Below, in pieces: positions 16,772-25,295 of a DNA stretch of 64,000 bases. How positions within the stretch are numbered: the stretch's first letter is position 1; each line of letters opens with the position of its first letter. Source of the stretch: a candidate division TM6 bacterium GW2011_GWF2_32_72 (GTDB lineage: Bacteria; Babelota; Babeliae; Babelales; GWF2-32-72). The stretch spans positions 1 to 64,000 of the forward strand of contig LBON01000004.1 in assembly GCA_000989525.1 (NCBI GenBank). Reading direction: 5' to 3'. Under the pieces are notes generated by a model. It saw nothing but the letters and a program-made list of their open reading frames with translations, did not search any database and was not told where the DNA came from. A program made the translations under genes and the position numbers.

Positions 16772-18204
16772 TACCCATTCAAAATATGATTTTTTATTGT
16801 TTTATATTGATGACTAAATAAAGGATCTAGCTTTTGCATCTCTTCAATTTTTGAACATGCATGCAATACAGTGGAATGATCTTTTTTACCAAAAAACGAT
16901 CCAATTTCTTTAAGCGATTTATTAGTTAATTGCTTCATCATGAACATAGCTACCTGCCTTGCAAATGCGACTTCCTTTCTTCGCCCCTGACATTTTAAAT
17001 CATTTAATTCAACCGCATACTGCTTACAAACCTCTTTTGCTATCAAATCAAGACCTGCGCAAGGACCATTTTGTTTTTCCGGAACTTTTTGTAATACTTT
17101 TTGAGCCAAATCCATTGTAATTGGTTGCTTTGTCAAATTTGCAAATGCCAAAACTCGAATCAATCCACCTTCCAATTCACGAACATTTCCCTTAAACCTA
17201 GATGCTATAAAACTTAAAACCGCTTCCTCAACATGTTCTTCTGTAGAAACTTGCACTTTGCGTTTTAAAATTTCAATTTTCATCGCCTGCTCTGGAGGTT
17301 GAATATCTGTAACCATTCCCCATTCAAGCCTAGAACGCAATCTATCTGCTAAACCTTTTATTTCACCCGGTAAAACATCACATGTTAAAACAACCTGTTT
17401 TTTTGCCTCATAAAGATAATTAAACACATGAAAAAAAGCTTCCTGACTTTGCTCTTTGTTAGCAATAAATTGAATATCATCAATTAATAACACATCAATC
17501 GTTCGATATTTTGCTTGAAATTGATGCATTTTATCAAAACGAATTGCACTTATAAACTCAGAAACAAATCTATCTGCTGTTTGATAAAGAACATTTGATT
17601 TTGGAAATAATTCTTTAACATGATTGCCAATCGCATGTATCAAATGAGTTTTTCCAAGACCTGGACCGCCATAAATTAATAATGGATTATAAAGCTTACC
17701 AGGATTTTCTGCCACGGCACGGGCTGCCGAATACGCTAATGAATTGCTTTCACCCAAAACATACGCCGAAAAAGAGTGTGCTTTATTCAAACCAAATAAA
17801 TAACTGTCAAAATTCCTGTTTGCAACAACTGCGCTTTTTGTTTTAGTCGATTGTTTTGATGGTTTTATAACGGTTGCGGGAATCATAGTCAAAGCTGGTG
17901 TTACTTCAACTGATTTTGCACAGGTTAAAGCTGAACCCAATAACTCTTCTTTCTTGTTCTCTGATTCAAAAATAACACTAACTTTATCTACATTAAAAAG
18001 ACGGCTCAAATTAATAGTAAGAAGATTCATATAATTTTTTTCAACCCAATTGCGAACAAAATCATTGGGAGCTTTTAACGATGCAATTTTATTTATCGCA
18101 TCCCACTCTTGAAAAGTAATAGCCTTCAACCAAGTTTCTACAACTCGGCTTCCGGCCTCTTCTTTTGCAATTTTTAAAAATTCTTCCCAAATACCTTTTA
18201 TCAC
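16771..18204 (-). CDS. dnaA: Chromosomal replication initiator DnaA
   Basis: DnaA binds DnaA boxes at the origin, melts DNA and loads the helicase. The N-terminal domain I (GIWEEFLKIAKEEAGSRVVE), a variable linker, the AAA+ core and domain IV are all present. The core shows GGPGLGKTHLI (Walker A), LLIDDIQFI (Walker B) and the ADRLRSRLEWG region. Domain IV carries the helix-turn-helix KEIGSFFGKKDHSTVLHA. The frame opens at an ATG at 18270, but its first 22 residues do not look like DnaA. A GTG at 18204, preceded by GAG six bases upstream, would give MIKGIWEEF, close to the family N-terminus, so I favour it. No cluster of DnaA boxes is visible beside the gene, and dnaN and recF are not adjacent. 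Confidence 0.95.
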   Translation of the reverse strand: MIKGIWEEFLKIAKEEAGSRVVETWLKAITFQEWDAINKIASLKAPNDFVRNWVEKNYMNLLTINLSRLFNVDKVSVIFESENKKEELLGSALTCAKSVEVTPALTMIPATVIKPSKQSTKTKSAVVANRNFDSYLFGLNKAHSFSAYVLGESNSLAYSAARAVAENPGKLYNPLLIYGGPGLGKTHLIHAIGNHVKELFPKSNVLYQTADRFVSEFISAIRFDKMHQFQAKYRTIDVLLIDDIQFIANKEQSQEAFFHVFNYLYEAKKQVVLTCDVLPGEIKGLADRLRSRLEWGMVTDIQPPEQAMKIEILKRKVQVSTEEHVEEAVLSFIASRFKGNVRELEGGLIRVLAFANLTKQPITMDLAQKVLQKVPEKQNGPCAGLDLIAKEVCKQYAVELNDLKCQGRRKEVAFARQVAMFMMKQLTNKSLKEIGSFFGKKDHSTVLHACSKIEEMQKLDPLFSHQYKTIKNHILNG

Positions 18205-18366
18205 AAGCAACTCTACAAAAATAGTTAAAGGGACTATAATTTTTCTTAATTTAACGGATGTTCCTAACATGCCCGAAGGTCAAACAAAAGTAAACAGTTT
18301 CTGATGAAAAATTAGACTAAATTTAATGCTTGACATCCATCGTGAAAGATAGGCTAAAGCAGGTGT

Positions 18367-19395
18367 TTAATTTAAATTGTTTTTATCGAAAACATACACC
18401 AAATTTCTTGATAAATTCCATGCTTTTATAAAATCTTCAAATTCGTATTTATGAAAAACTTGATCATTATTTTCAAACGCAGGGTCGTGACAAACTACTT
18501 GTTTTTTTCTTTTATCCCAACCAACGACAACTAATAAATGACCTCCTGGATGCTCCTTTGCTGCACCCTTTAACACACCCCGCACACTTACAACAACTGG
18601 AATCTGTTGCATAAGATATTTATGCAACTCCATAAAAGAATTAAACCTGGACACCTTACAAAAAAACTCTCCGCCACATTTTTCAAAAGCATGCGCTACA
18701 TTAAGCGACCAATTTCCATAAATTCCAAAACCTGAATCAAAAACATTATCCACAAAATTCAATGTATCTACATTTTGTTTTGATAAAAAATTTGTGACCA
18801 TACTCAAAGATGTCGGTGAACATATTTCTGTCTTTCTTGGATGATCCTGTTGCATTTGAGATATTTCTGGAACATTTCTAATCAAAATGGATTCACAATT
18901 TTCATAACATTGATTTTCATCATTAAATTTAAGTTTTTTAAGATTTGAAACACAAACAGAACAATATTTCAAATCACTCAAATTTGCATCACCAGAAATT
19001 TCTACTTTAATTCTAAAACCATCTGAAAAAAAATTATCACCCGTCTCTAATCTAACAAAATAATATCCCGATCCATTTGGCCCTTTTGAACAAAAAGATT
19101 TTTGAAAGCCATCACCCCATTCCATCATCTTATACCAAGGCTGCCACTCTTTAGTTTTTGAATCACGAAATTGAGCCCAAAAAGTAAAAATTCCTTTTCT
19201 TGGCCGAATTGCGTTCCAAGAAAAAATTAATTGAGAATATTCTGGTACTTCAATTTTTGAAAAATTAATTTCTTTTTTGTTATCGGATTGCTCAGACATT
19301 TTGGAATCAAAACGCATACTATAAGTCCAAGTCCAATCAGAACCATTTAAGCTCAAATAAAAAAGACACTGACATATTAAAAATTTTATCTTCAC
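18367..19395 (-). CDS. Exported C39-like cysteine peptidase
   Basis: A 342-residue exported protein that starts at a GTG preceded by AGGGGG. After the signal peptide come about 150 residues of beta-rich sequence with many Trp (AQFRDSKTKEWQPWYKMMEWG), probably a sandwich domain. The second half matches the Peptidase_C39_2 group. NVPEISQMQQ supplies a likely oxyanion Gln, EICSPTSLSMV the nucleophile Cys at about residue 190, GGHLLVVVGWD the His at about 285 and CHDPAF the Asp. Such proteins cleave peptide or isopeptide bonds. The gene lies 27 bp after the amidase gene on the same strand and is probably in one operon, which hints at a shared cell-wall or periplasmic job. The family call is good; the substrate is unknown. 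Confidence 0.82.
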   Translation of the reverse strand: MKIKFLICQCLFYLSLNGSDWTWTYSMRFDSKMSEQSDNKKEINFSKIEVPEYSQLIFSWNAIRPRKGIFTFWAQFRDSKTKEWQPWYKMMEWGDGFQKSFCSKGPNGSGYYFVRLETGDNFFSDGFRIKVEISGDANLSDLKYCSVCVSNLKKLKFNDENQCYENCESILIRNVPEISQMQQDHPRKTEICSPTSLSMVTNFLSKQNVDTLNFVDNVFDSGFGIYGNWSLNVAHAFEKCGGEFFCKVSRFNSFMELHKYLMQQIPVVVSVRGVLKGAAKEHPGGHLLVVVGWDKRKKQVVCHDPAFENNDQVFHKYEFEDFIKAWNLSRNLVYVFDKNNLN

Positions 19396-19422
19396 AATGC
19401 CCCCTGTTTAAATAGCTAATGT

Positions 19423-20568
19423 TCATAGCAACTTTGCATGATTTCGTAAATACTCTTCTATGCCAACTACAACGCCTGATGCTAAATTAGTTTGATATTT
19501 TTCATCCTCAAGAAGCTTTGCTTCCTCTTGATTTGATAAAAAACCTAATTCTACAAGAACCGATGGAATTTCAGCCCCATACAAAATTTTAAATGGACCT
19601 GCTTTTATTTTTCGGTCAACCACATCAGGATTTATCAAACTAGCTGATTTTAAAACAGATTTATGCAAACAATCGGCCAAAAGAAAACTCTCTTGCTCCC
19701 TTTTCAAACCTTCTGCATCTACAATTTGTGCTAAACCAGGTGACAGTTGCGAAAAATCTCGCTTAACCAACTCTCTTTTTAAGTAAAATGTTTCAGAACC
19801 TTTAACATCACTATTCGGCGCACTATTTGCATGAAGTGAAATCAAAACAGCTGGATTTTTAGAATTTGCCTTCGAAACTCGTTTATCAATAGGAATATAC
19901 ACATCTGCAACCCTTGTCATTACAACATCAACACCTTTTTTTTTTAACAATGATGCGACCTTTGTACCTATTTTTAAATTTATATCTTTTTCTTTTATGT
20001 CATAACAACTAGTGGAACCAGTATCTTTTCCGCCATGACCACAATCAAGAACAACCTTAAATGTCTCATTCTTTGCATATCGCTTTACAGGGCGCGCTTT
20101 GTTACCAATAGCATTCAATACATTTTTTTTATAAAAATTAAACGAAATTCTATCACTGTTACCCAAGGCTCCTACTTGCTCACTTTCAAAGGCAACTTTT
20201 TCAGAATTAAACGTAACAAAAACCTTAATTCCGGCCACCGGTGTCTTAACTTCTTCAATTTTAACTTTATAACCTTCTTGTTGCATATTGGCCAAATCTT
20301 CTAACTGACTTTTACAATCTTTATTTTTTATAGATATCATTGGAAAAAAGAAGACCAATTGTTTTTGATTTTTTTTAGAATCCTCTTCAACGGATGGCAG
20401 TAAATTATAAATAGCATCGCCTGAAAAACAACAAACAACCTTATCTCCAACCAAACCACGGTGAAACAGAATGCTTTCTAAACTATTTTCCTTCTTCTGA
20501 GCCCTTGCATCATGAAAACTTAATATAACAAGCCCCACCATACAAAGAATCAACTTTGTAAACTTCAT
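19423..20568 (-). CDS. N-acetylmuramoyl-L-alanine amidase (Amidase_3)
   Basis: Zinc amidases of this type cut the bond between N-acetylmuramic acid and L-alanine in peptidoglycan during cell separation. The protein has a signal peptide (MKFTKLILCMVGLVILSF), about 145 residues of an AMIN-like beta-rich region, and the catalytic domain from about residue 165. Zinc ligands are His in LDCGHGGKD (about 175), Glu in KEKDINL and His in SLHANSAP. The catalytic Glu lies in VLVELGFLSN near the end. A helical insert with FLLADCLHKSVLK sits before that motif, as in AmiC-type enzymes where such a segment can block the active site. ATG at 20568 is preceded by AGGGGG. It shows that a peptidoglycan wall is made and remodelled. 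Confidence 0.92.
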   Translation of the reverse strand: MKFTKLILCMVGLVILSFHDARAQKKENSLESILFHRGLVGDKVVCCFSGDAIYNLLPSVEEDSKKNQKQLVFFFPMISIKNKDCKSQLEDLANMQQEGYKVKIEEVKTPVAGIKVFVTFNSEKVAFESEQVGALGNSDRISFNFYKKNVLNAIGNKARPVKRYAKNETFKVVLDCGHGGKDTGSTSCYDIKEKDINLKIGTKVASLLKKKGVDVVMTRVADVYIPIDKRVSKANSKNPAVLISLHANSAPNSDVKGSETFYLKRELVKRDFSQLSPGLAQIVDAEGLKREQESFLLADCLHKSVLKSASLINPDVVDRKIKAGPFKILYGAEIPSVLVELGFLSNQEEAKLLEDEKYQTNLASGVVVGIEEYLRNHAKLL

Positions 20569-20771
20569 ACGTCCCCCTACCTTTTTTCAAATATTTCAAT
20601 ATTAAGTGCGCAATTTTTGATCTTTACTCTATTAACAAATTATTAAAATTTAATTCAATTTGTAAATATTTTAAAGATTTACGCCCAGAAATACTTGCAG
20701 GCAGGCAAAACATATGTACAAAAAATTAAAGGGGATTTATAAAGTTTTATGTGATAAATTATTTAAGACAT

Positions 20772-20810
20772 AAATAAGGCCACGGGTTTTATACCGTGGC
20801 CTTATTTTTA
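20772..20810. terminator. Strong hairpin terminator after the gene at 20829-21449
   Basis: AAATAAGGCCACGG and CCGTGGCCTTATTT form a perfect fourteen-base stem around a short loop. It lies just after the stop of the minus-strand gene. The T-rich ends are short but present on both strands. Confidence 0.85.
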
Positions 20811-20828
20811 CAATTTAAGAGACACAAT

Positions 20829-21449
20829 CTAAACTATAGGTGCATGATTTGTTGTTGAACCATTTATTACGTTACTGTTACCAGTTTTTTCAGGCACATT
20901 TTTTCTAGAATATTGTTCAAAACGGTGCCTATATATTTTTAGCATTCGTTCAATCCAATACTTATTTTGGTAACCATCAACATACTCTTTCCAGACCTCA
21001 TTTCTTTCAAAAAGAGACTGCTCGGCATAATTTTTATATTTAAGCTCAAGATCTTTTCTAATAAATTCGGCGAATAATGGCTCTTTTTCCACAGGCTTTA
21101 CCAAACTTTGAATAATTTTCTCTAACAAATCTGGTGAAACATCAAGCGTAAACCCAATAATATAAGAACCAAAAGATAAACTTGTTGCCGCAATCAATCC
21201 ACACATTAACATTAATTTATCAGCGGCACCCGAACAATAAGCAAACTTTTTTCGAGCATTTTTGTTTATTTTCTTTCCACTAGACTTTGAATAGCAAGCT
21301 ATGCCTATAGCCAAACCAGTAGAAACAACTGCTGTTCCTAAAGCGGCACCCGCATACCTCTGCCTATTTGTAATCCTAGCCTCGCACGGCATGTTCATTA
21401 AAAAAGGTAAAAATAACAACAAAAACTTATTCAAAAAATTATATGTCAC
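20829..21449 (-). CDS. Exported or membrane protein of unknown function
   Basis: The frame opens at a TTG at 21476, but AAAGGG lies inside it seven bases before a GTG at 21449, giving MTYNFLNKFLLLFLPFLMN, a clear signal peptide. The 206-residue product has a second hydrophobic stretch (GAALGTAVVSTGLAIGIACY), a third (LMLMCGLIAATSLSFGSYIIG), then a helical charged part with Tyr-rich ends (YKNYAEQSLFERNEVWKEY). I recognise no family. It follows the J-domain gene on the same strand by 43 bp, so the two may work together at the membrane. Confidence 0.65.
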   Translation of the reverse strand: MTYNFLNKFLLLFLPFLMNMPCEARITNRQRYAGAALGTAVVSTGLAIGIACYSKSSGKKINKNARKKFAYCSGAADKLMLMCGLIAATSLSFGSYIIGFTLDVSPDLLEKIIQSLVKPVEKEPLFAEFIRKDLELKYKNYAEQSLFERNEVWKEYVDGYQNKYWIERMLKIYRHRFEQYSRKNVPEKTGNSNVINGSTTNHAPIV

Positions 21450-21492
21450 AACAAAGCCCTTTAATTTATAAAACAAAATGCAAACTACCTAT

Positions 21493-22269
21493 TTATTCAA
21501 ATTTCAAAACAGACTTTAAAGTCTCATAAGCCTCATTAATCTGTTGCATTTTTTGAGTAGCATCCGCTGATTTGTTTTTATCAGGGTGATACTTTAAAGC
21601 AAACTTTTTATAAGCTTTTTTAACATCTGAAACAGCTGTACCGTTACTCAATCCAAGCGTTTTATAGGCTAGATCAACTTTATTATTCTCTGTTTTAGTA
21701 AAATTCGGCTTATAACCAGAATTTTCGCTTGATTTCGATGATCCCTTGGCATTGGATGAAGATTTTTTATATTCAGATTTTTTTGAGTTGTCACTTGAAG
21801 ACTGCTGCGAAGAAGACTGCTTCGACTCGTTCTTAGAGGACGACCATTGTTTATTAGATTTTTTAGAATCTTCTTTAAAATTACTCTTTTTTTGCTCATT
21901 GCCTGCAGAAGAACTTTGCTTGCCTGTCTTTTGTGAACCCGAATAATACGATGAACTACTAGATTTTTTATTTCTTTCAACTTGCACATAATCAGAACAT
22001 TCTAAGCAAGCTTCAAAAAATTCTTTGCATGCTTCCAATAACCTATCTGAAGCATATTTAAATTTTGCTTTTTGAACCTCATCTTTTAAAACACAATGCT
22101 CAATCGCTTTAGCTGCCAACCCAGCAGAGCCACAAGCCAGCATCGTAAACATCATAGCCTTAAAAACATAAGCATCAGCCATAGATTGATTTGTTGAATA
22201 AGTTGATTGAGATTCTATTGGGGCGAACACAAAAAACATCGCCATAAAAAATAATGATATTTTTTTCAT
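21493..22269 (-). CDS. Exported or membrane-anchored J-domain protein
   Basis: The 258-residue protein starts at the ATG at 22269, preceded by AAGGA; the longer frame to 22353 lacks a ribosome site. It begins with a signal-like segment (MKKISLFFMAMFFVFAPIES) and has a second hydrophobic stretch (AYVFKAMMFTMLACGSAGLAA). A linker of about 90 residues is almost only Ser, Lys, Asn, Gln and Gly. The last 60 residues are a J-domain with helix II, the HPD motif (KYHPDKNKSAD) and helix III (QQINEAYETLKSVL). J-domains stimulate DnaK-type ATPases. With two membrane segments the J-domain could face the cytosol; with a cleaved signal peptide it could act outside, including in a host. Confidence 0.85.
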   Translation of the reverse strand: MKKISLFFMAMFFVFAPIESQSTYSTNQSMADAYVFKAMMFTMLACGSAGLAAKAIEHCVLKDEVQKAKFKYASDRLLEACKEFFEACLECSDYVQVERNKKSSSSSYYSGSQKTGKQSSSAGNEQKKSNFKEDSKKSNKQWSSSKNESKQSSSQQSSSDNSKKSEYKKSSSNAKGSSKSSENSGYKPNFTKTENNKVDLAYKTLGLSNGTAVSDVKKAYKKFALKYHPDKNKSADATQKMQQINEAYETLKSVLKFE

Positions 22270-22430
22270 ATTAATCCTTAATTGGGGAATTAAAAATATA
22301 AATACTCCCTTTAAGTTTATAGTAGACAAAGATTTTGTCCAGCCGCAAAACATCGCTTTTTACAAAATCATTATCAGAGACAGCCACAACAAAAACTTAA
22401 GAATTAATAGCCTATTAATATATTTGCAAG

Positions 22431-23015
22431 CTACAAATACAATCTTTTTACAATCAGCGGCAGATCTTGCTTGCTTTTATCACCTGAGGCAAGCATTTCT
22501 AAAATTTTTTCCGGTTTTAACCAATATCCCTCTTGGAAGTCTTCTTTGCTAAAATTGGGAGTTTCATCCATGCGCAATTCATAAACTTTTGAAAAGCAGA
22601 TAGAACCGTCTTTAAATGGGCTCAAATGAACTTTGAATCGATATTCAAACCTGGTTAAATCTAAATTCAATTCTTCTTTTGTTTCGCGAATTAAAGCTTC
22701 TTCATACGTTTCACCAGAAGAAACATGACCGACCATGCTTCCTTCCAGATATAAAGGACAGATTTTTTTATTGGCATTTCGACGAGGAATCCAAAGTTCC
22801 CCCTTTGAATTAATAAGCATCAGCCAAACAGCTCTCAACTTGTTAAAAACCTCTTTGGCATTAGCAGAATATAAATCTTCTACATCACCTTTAAACCAGT
22901 CCGGTGCTGCTGCATGAGCTTTTTTATAAATTTCTGAACGGGGGGCAGAGCCAATAACTTGATCATTTTCATCGACCAAATCAAGAATTTCTTCTTGCAC
23001 AAACACTTTTTTCAC
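22431..23015 (-). CDS. Nudix hydrolase (paralogue 1)
   Basis: A 194-residue protein with a full Nudix box, GHVSSGETYEEALIRETKEE, in which the glycine, the Glu residues and the RE...EE metal-binding core are all kept. Nudix enzymes hydrolyse nucleoside diphosphates linked to another group; the substrate here is not evident. The N-terminal EILDLVDENDQVIGSAPRSE is the pattern seen in the IPP-isomerase-like and YfcD-like branch. It begins at a GTG with AAAGGA eight bases upstream. The next gene is a close paralogue in the same direction, 33 bp away, so the pair arose by tandem duplication. Confidence 0.88.
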   Translation of the reverse strand: MKKVFVQEEILDLVDENDQVIGSAPRSEIYKKAHAAAPDWFKGDVEDLYSANAKEVFNKLRAVWLMLINSKGELWIPRRNANKKICPLYLEGSMVGHVSSGETYEEALIRETKEELNLDLTRFEYRFKVHLSPFKDGSICFSKVYELRMDETPNFSKEDFQEGYWLKPEKILEMLASGDKSKQDLPLIVKRLYL

Positions 23016-23048
23016 AGAAAAATCCTTTAAAATGCTTTTTTTGAAAAA

Positions 23049-23639
23049 TTAAAGATAAAGTTTTTTTATAATTAACGGCAGGCCGAATTTACACTTGTCG
23101 CCAGATTCAATCATCTCAAGAACTTTTTCTGGCTTTAACCAATATCCCTCTTGAAACTCATCCGGACTAAAATCAGGAGCCTTATCTGTCTTTAATTCAT
23201 AGATTTTAAGAAAACTAAGAGAACCGTCTTTAAACGGACTTAAATGCGCCCTAAACCTAAAATCCAAACCTCTAAGATCTAAGTTCAACTCTTCCTGTGT
23301 CTCTCTAATTACGGCTTCTTCATAACTTTCACCAGAAGAAACATGGCCAACCGCACTACCTTCTAGATACAAAGGACAAATCTTTTTGCTGGCACTGCGC
23401 CTAAATATCCAAAGCTCACCCTTGGAATTAACTAGAAAAAGCCAAACACCTCTAATTTGAGCGAATATACTTTTACGGAAATACATTTGAGAATGACTGT
23501 CGATACCAACATCTTTTGTTTCAGCTTGGCTTAAATCCATAGCCCATTTATAAATTTCAGATCGAGGAGCAGAGCCTATAACTTGATCATTTTCATCAAC
23601 CAAATCTAGAATTTCTTCCTGCACAAGCAACTTTTCCAT
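23049..23639 (-). CDS. Nudix hydrolase (paralogue 2)
   Basis: A 196-residue protein closely related to its downstream neighbour: the first 30 residues are almost the same (EEILDLVDENDQVIGSAPRS), as is the Nudix box (GHVSSGESYEEAVIRETQEE). The middle, residues about 30-60, differs most (WAMDLSQAETKDVGIDSHSQ against KKAHAAAPDWFKGDVEDLYS), which may reflect different substrate pockets. ATG at 23639 is preceded by GGGGGA. Two tRNA-Arg genes lie directly upstream on the same strand. Confidence 0.88.
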   Translation of the reverse strand: MEKLLVQEEILDLVDENDQVIGSAPRSEIYKWAMDLSQAETKDVGIDSHSQMYFRKSIFAQIRGVWLFLVNSKGELWIFRRSASKKICPLYLEGSAVGHVSSGESYEEAVIRETQEELNLDLRGLDFRFRAHLSPFKDGSLSFLKIYELKTDKAPDFSPDEFQEGYWLKPEKVLEMIESGDKCKFGLPLIIKKLYL

Positions 23640-23658
23640 TGCTAATCCCCCAAAAATA

Positions 23659-23735
23659 TGGTGTGCCCGACAGGAATTGAACCTGTGGCCTACAGATTAG
23701 GAATCTGTCGCTCTATCCTACTGAGCTACGGGCAC
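23659..23735 (-). tRNA. tRNA-Arg, anticodon CCT
   Basis: The minus strand folds into a full cloverleaf. Acceptor GTGCCCG pairs with CGGGCAC, followed by discriminator A and an encoded CCA. The D-arm has AGCTCAGTAGGATAGAGC, the anticodon loop is TTCCTAA with CCT, and the T-arm has GGTTCAATTCC. It reads AGG codons. Confidence 0.95.
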
Positions 23736-23753
23736 ACATTTAAACAAAAAAAA

Positions 23754-23830
23754 TGGTGCGCCTGATAGGACTTGAACCTATAACCTGCGGATTCGAAGTC
23801 CGACGCTCTATCCAATTGAGCTACAGGCGC
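23754..23830 (-). tRNA. tRNA-Arg, anticodon TCG
   Basis: The minus strand gives GCGCCTG and CAGGCGC as acceptor arm, encoded CCA, D-arm AGCTCAATTGGATAGAGC, anticodon loop CTTCGAA with TCG, and T-arm GGTTCAAGTCC. It reads CGA and probably other CGN codons. It lies 18 bp upstream of the other tRNA-Arg and is likely co-transcribed with it. Confidence 0.95.
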
Positions 23831-23940
23831 ATTCGATTAAAGTTGTAACAAATAATCTAGCTTTTTGCAAAATATCTTTGACTCTAACCTTAAAAAGCTT
23901 AAACTTATAGATATAGTATCCCCCAAAAAGAGGCCCGAAA

Positions 23941-24483
23941 ATGGTAATATTTAAAGAAAAAAATTGGATCAGAGACGCATTATTTGCAGCAATATTAATC
24001 CTGCTCATTAAAAATTTAATGGTTGAAACTACTGAAAATAAGGCTGGAATCAAACAAGACGCAGAAGCTGTAGCACACACAAAAACACTTGAAGAAAAAG
24101 AAACAAAATTCAAAGAAAATGTTGTCGCAGTCAACACACAAATAACTAAGGCGAAAGAGTGCATTGAATCGTGCCCTCTAGAAAAACGTGAAAATATACT
24201 AATTACATTAAATCAATTAACAAAACAAATAGAAGAGCTAGCAAAAAAAATAGAACGATCAGAAAAAAAAGCTAATCTCGCAATAGTTTTAGGCCCTTTG
24301 GCTTCCGCATCTAAAACTCTCGATGATATAAATTTTGAAAAAGAACTAACTCAAATAGCAACAAAACTAGGCCATGTTTTACACGAATTAAAGCCAAACA
24401 TCAATGAAAATAAAAATCTAGATGTTGCCGTTAAAGAAAATGACGACTTATTAAAAGATGAAGTTGCTCATAATTATTTTTAA
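23941..24483 (+). CDS. Membrane-anchored coiled-coil protein, unknown function
   Basis: A 180-residue protein with one N-terminal membrane segment (DALFAAILILLIKNLMV) and then a highly charged, Lys/Glu-rich helical region that should form a coiled coil (LTKQIEELAKKIERSEKKAN). A less charged stretch (LAIVLGPLASASKTL) breaks the coil near residue 120. No enzymatic motif is visible. The ATG follows AGAGG. It stands alone between the tRNA pair and a strong terminator. Confidence 0.6.
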   Translation: MVIFKEKNWIRDALFAAILILLIKNLMVETTENKAGIKQDAEAVAHTKTLEEKETKFKENVVAVNTQITKAKECIESCPLEKRENILITLNQLTKQIEELAKKIERSEKKANLAIVLGPLASASKTLDDINFEKELTQIATKLGHVLHELKPNINENKNLDVAVKENDDLLKDEVAHNYF

Positions 24484-24505
24484 CAAATTAAAAATAATAA
24501 AAAAT

Positions 24506-24539
24506 TAAAAAACCGGATTTAAAAGATCCGGTTTTTTTA
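24506..24539. terminator. Bidirectional terminator
   Basis: AAAAACCGGAT and ATCCGGTTTTT form a perfect eleven-base stem with a seven-base loop, flanked by A-run and T-run. It separates the convergent gene at 23941-24483 and tlyA. Confidence 0.92.
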
Positions 24540-24558
24540 AGCTAATTTTTATAAATAA

Positions 24559-25287
24559 TTACGACTTTTTAAAATATGCAAGATATTCAATATTACCAGT
24601 TGCACCAGTAATTGGAGATTCAATCAAACCAAAAAACTCAAATCCAAATTCTTTAATTCCTGCAATTGTATTTTGTACAATTGCATCACGAACTTTATCA
24701 TCTCGAACAATTCCACCTTTTCCAATTTGATCTTTGCGAGCCTCAAACTGTGGTTTAATTAAAATAATTAAAGAACCATTTTCTTTTAAAACATTAAAAA
24801 CAACTTGCAGAACTTTTAAAACAGAAATAAAAGAAAGATCCAATGTTACTAAATCAACTTTTTCATTTAAAACAAGATCTTTTAAATTGGTTTTTTCCAT
24901 CACAACCACACGTTCATCACATGCAATTTTTTCATGTACTTGACAAGTTCCAACATCAACACCGTAAACTTTTTTAGCACCACGCTGCAACAAACAATCT
25001 GTAAAACCACCTGTTGAAAGACCTGAATCTAAAACTGTCATTCCAGCCACATCAACATTAAAATAATCAAGTGCACCTTCTAATTTAAAACCAGCACGAC
25101 TAACAAATTTTGGTTCATCCAAAATTAATTCAACTTTATCTTTTTCTTTTATTTGAGTTCCAGCCTTAGTTTCTTTTTTATCATTTACCGTCACCTTACC
25201 TTGCAAAATCCAACTTTGAATTTGACGGCGACTATATTGCGGATGCAATTCTTGTAAAAAAACATCTAATCTTTTTTTATTTTGCAT
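24559..25287 (-). CDS. tlyA: TlyA-family rRNA 2'-O-methyltransferase
   Basis: TlyA enzymes methylate ribose 2'-OH groups of rRNA; they were once called hemolysin A. The 242-residue protein has an N-terminal S4 RNA-binding domain (KRLDVFLQELHPQYSRRQIQ) and an FtsJ-type methyltransferase. SRAGFKLEGALDYF leads into the SAM site with TVLDSGLSTGGFTDCLLQRG, and VYGVDVGTCQVH follows. LVTLDLSFISVLKVL and LIKPQFEA are the family core. It lies eight bases after the HtrA-like gene and is probably co-transcribed. Which rRNA position it modifies is not known from sequence. Confidence 0.92.
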   Translation of the reverse strand: MQNKKRLDVFLQELHPQYSRRQIQSWILQGKVTVNDKKETKAGTQIKEKDKVELILDEPKFVSRAGFKLEGALDYFNVDVAGMTVLDSGLSTGGFTDCLLQRGAKKVYGVDVGTCQVHEKIACDERVVVMEKTNLKDLVLNEKVDLVTLDLSFISVLKVLQVVFNVLKENGSLIILIKPQFEARKDQIGKGGIVRDDKVRDAIVQNTIAGIKEFGFEFFGLIESPITGATGNIEYLAYFKKS

Positions 25288-25295
25288 TTCTCTAC

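Noticed and set aside
23808-24164. Minus-strand open frame of 118 codons over a tRNA gene and the opposite strand of a real gene
   Set aside because: It overlaps the tRNA-Arg at 23754-23830 and mirrors the coiled-coil gene at 23941-24483. No ribosome site fits.
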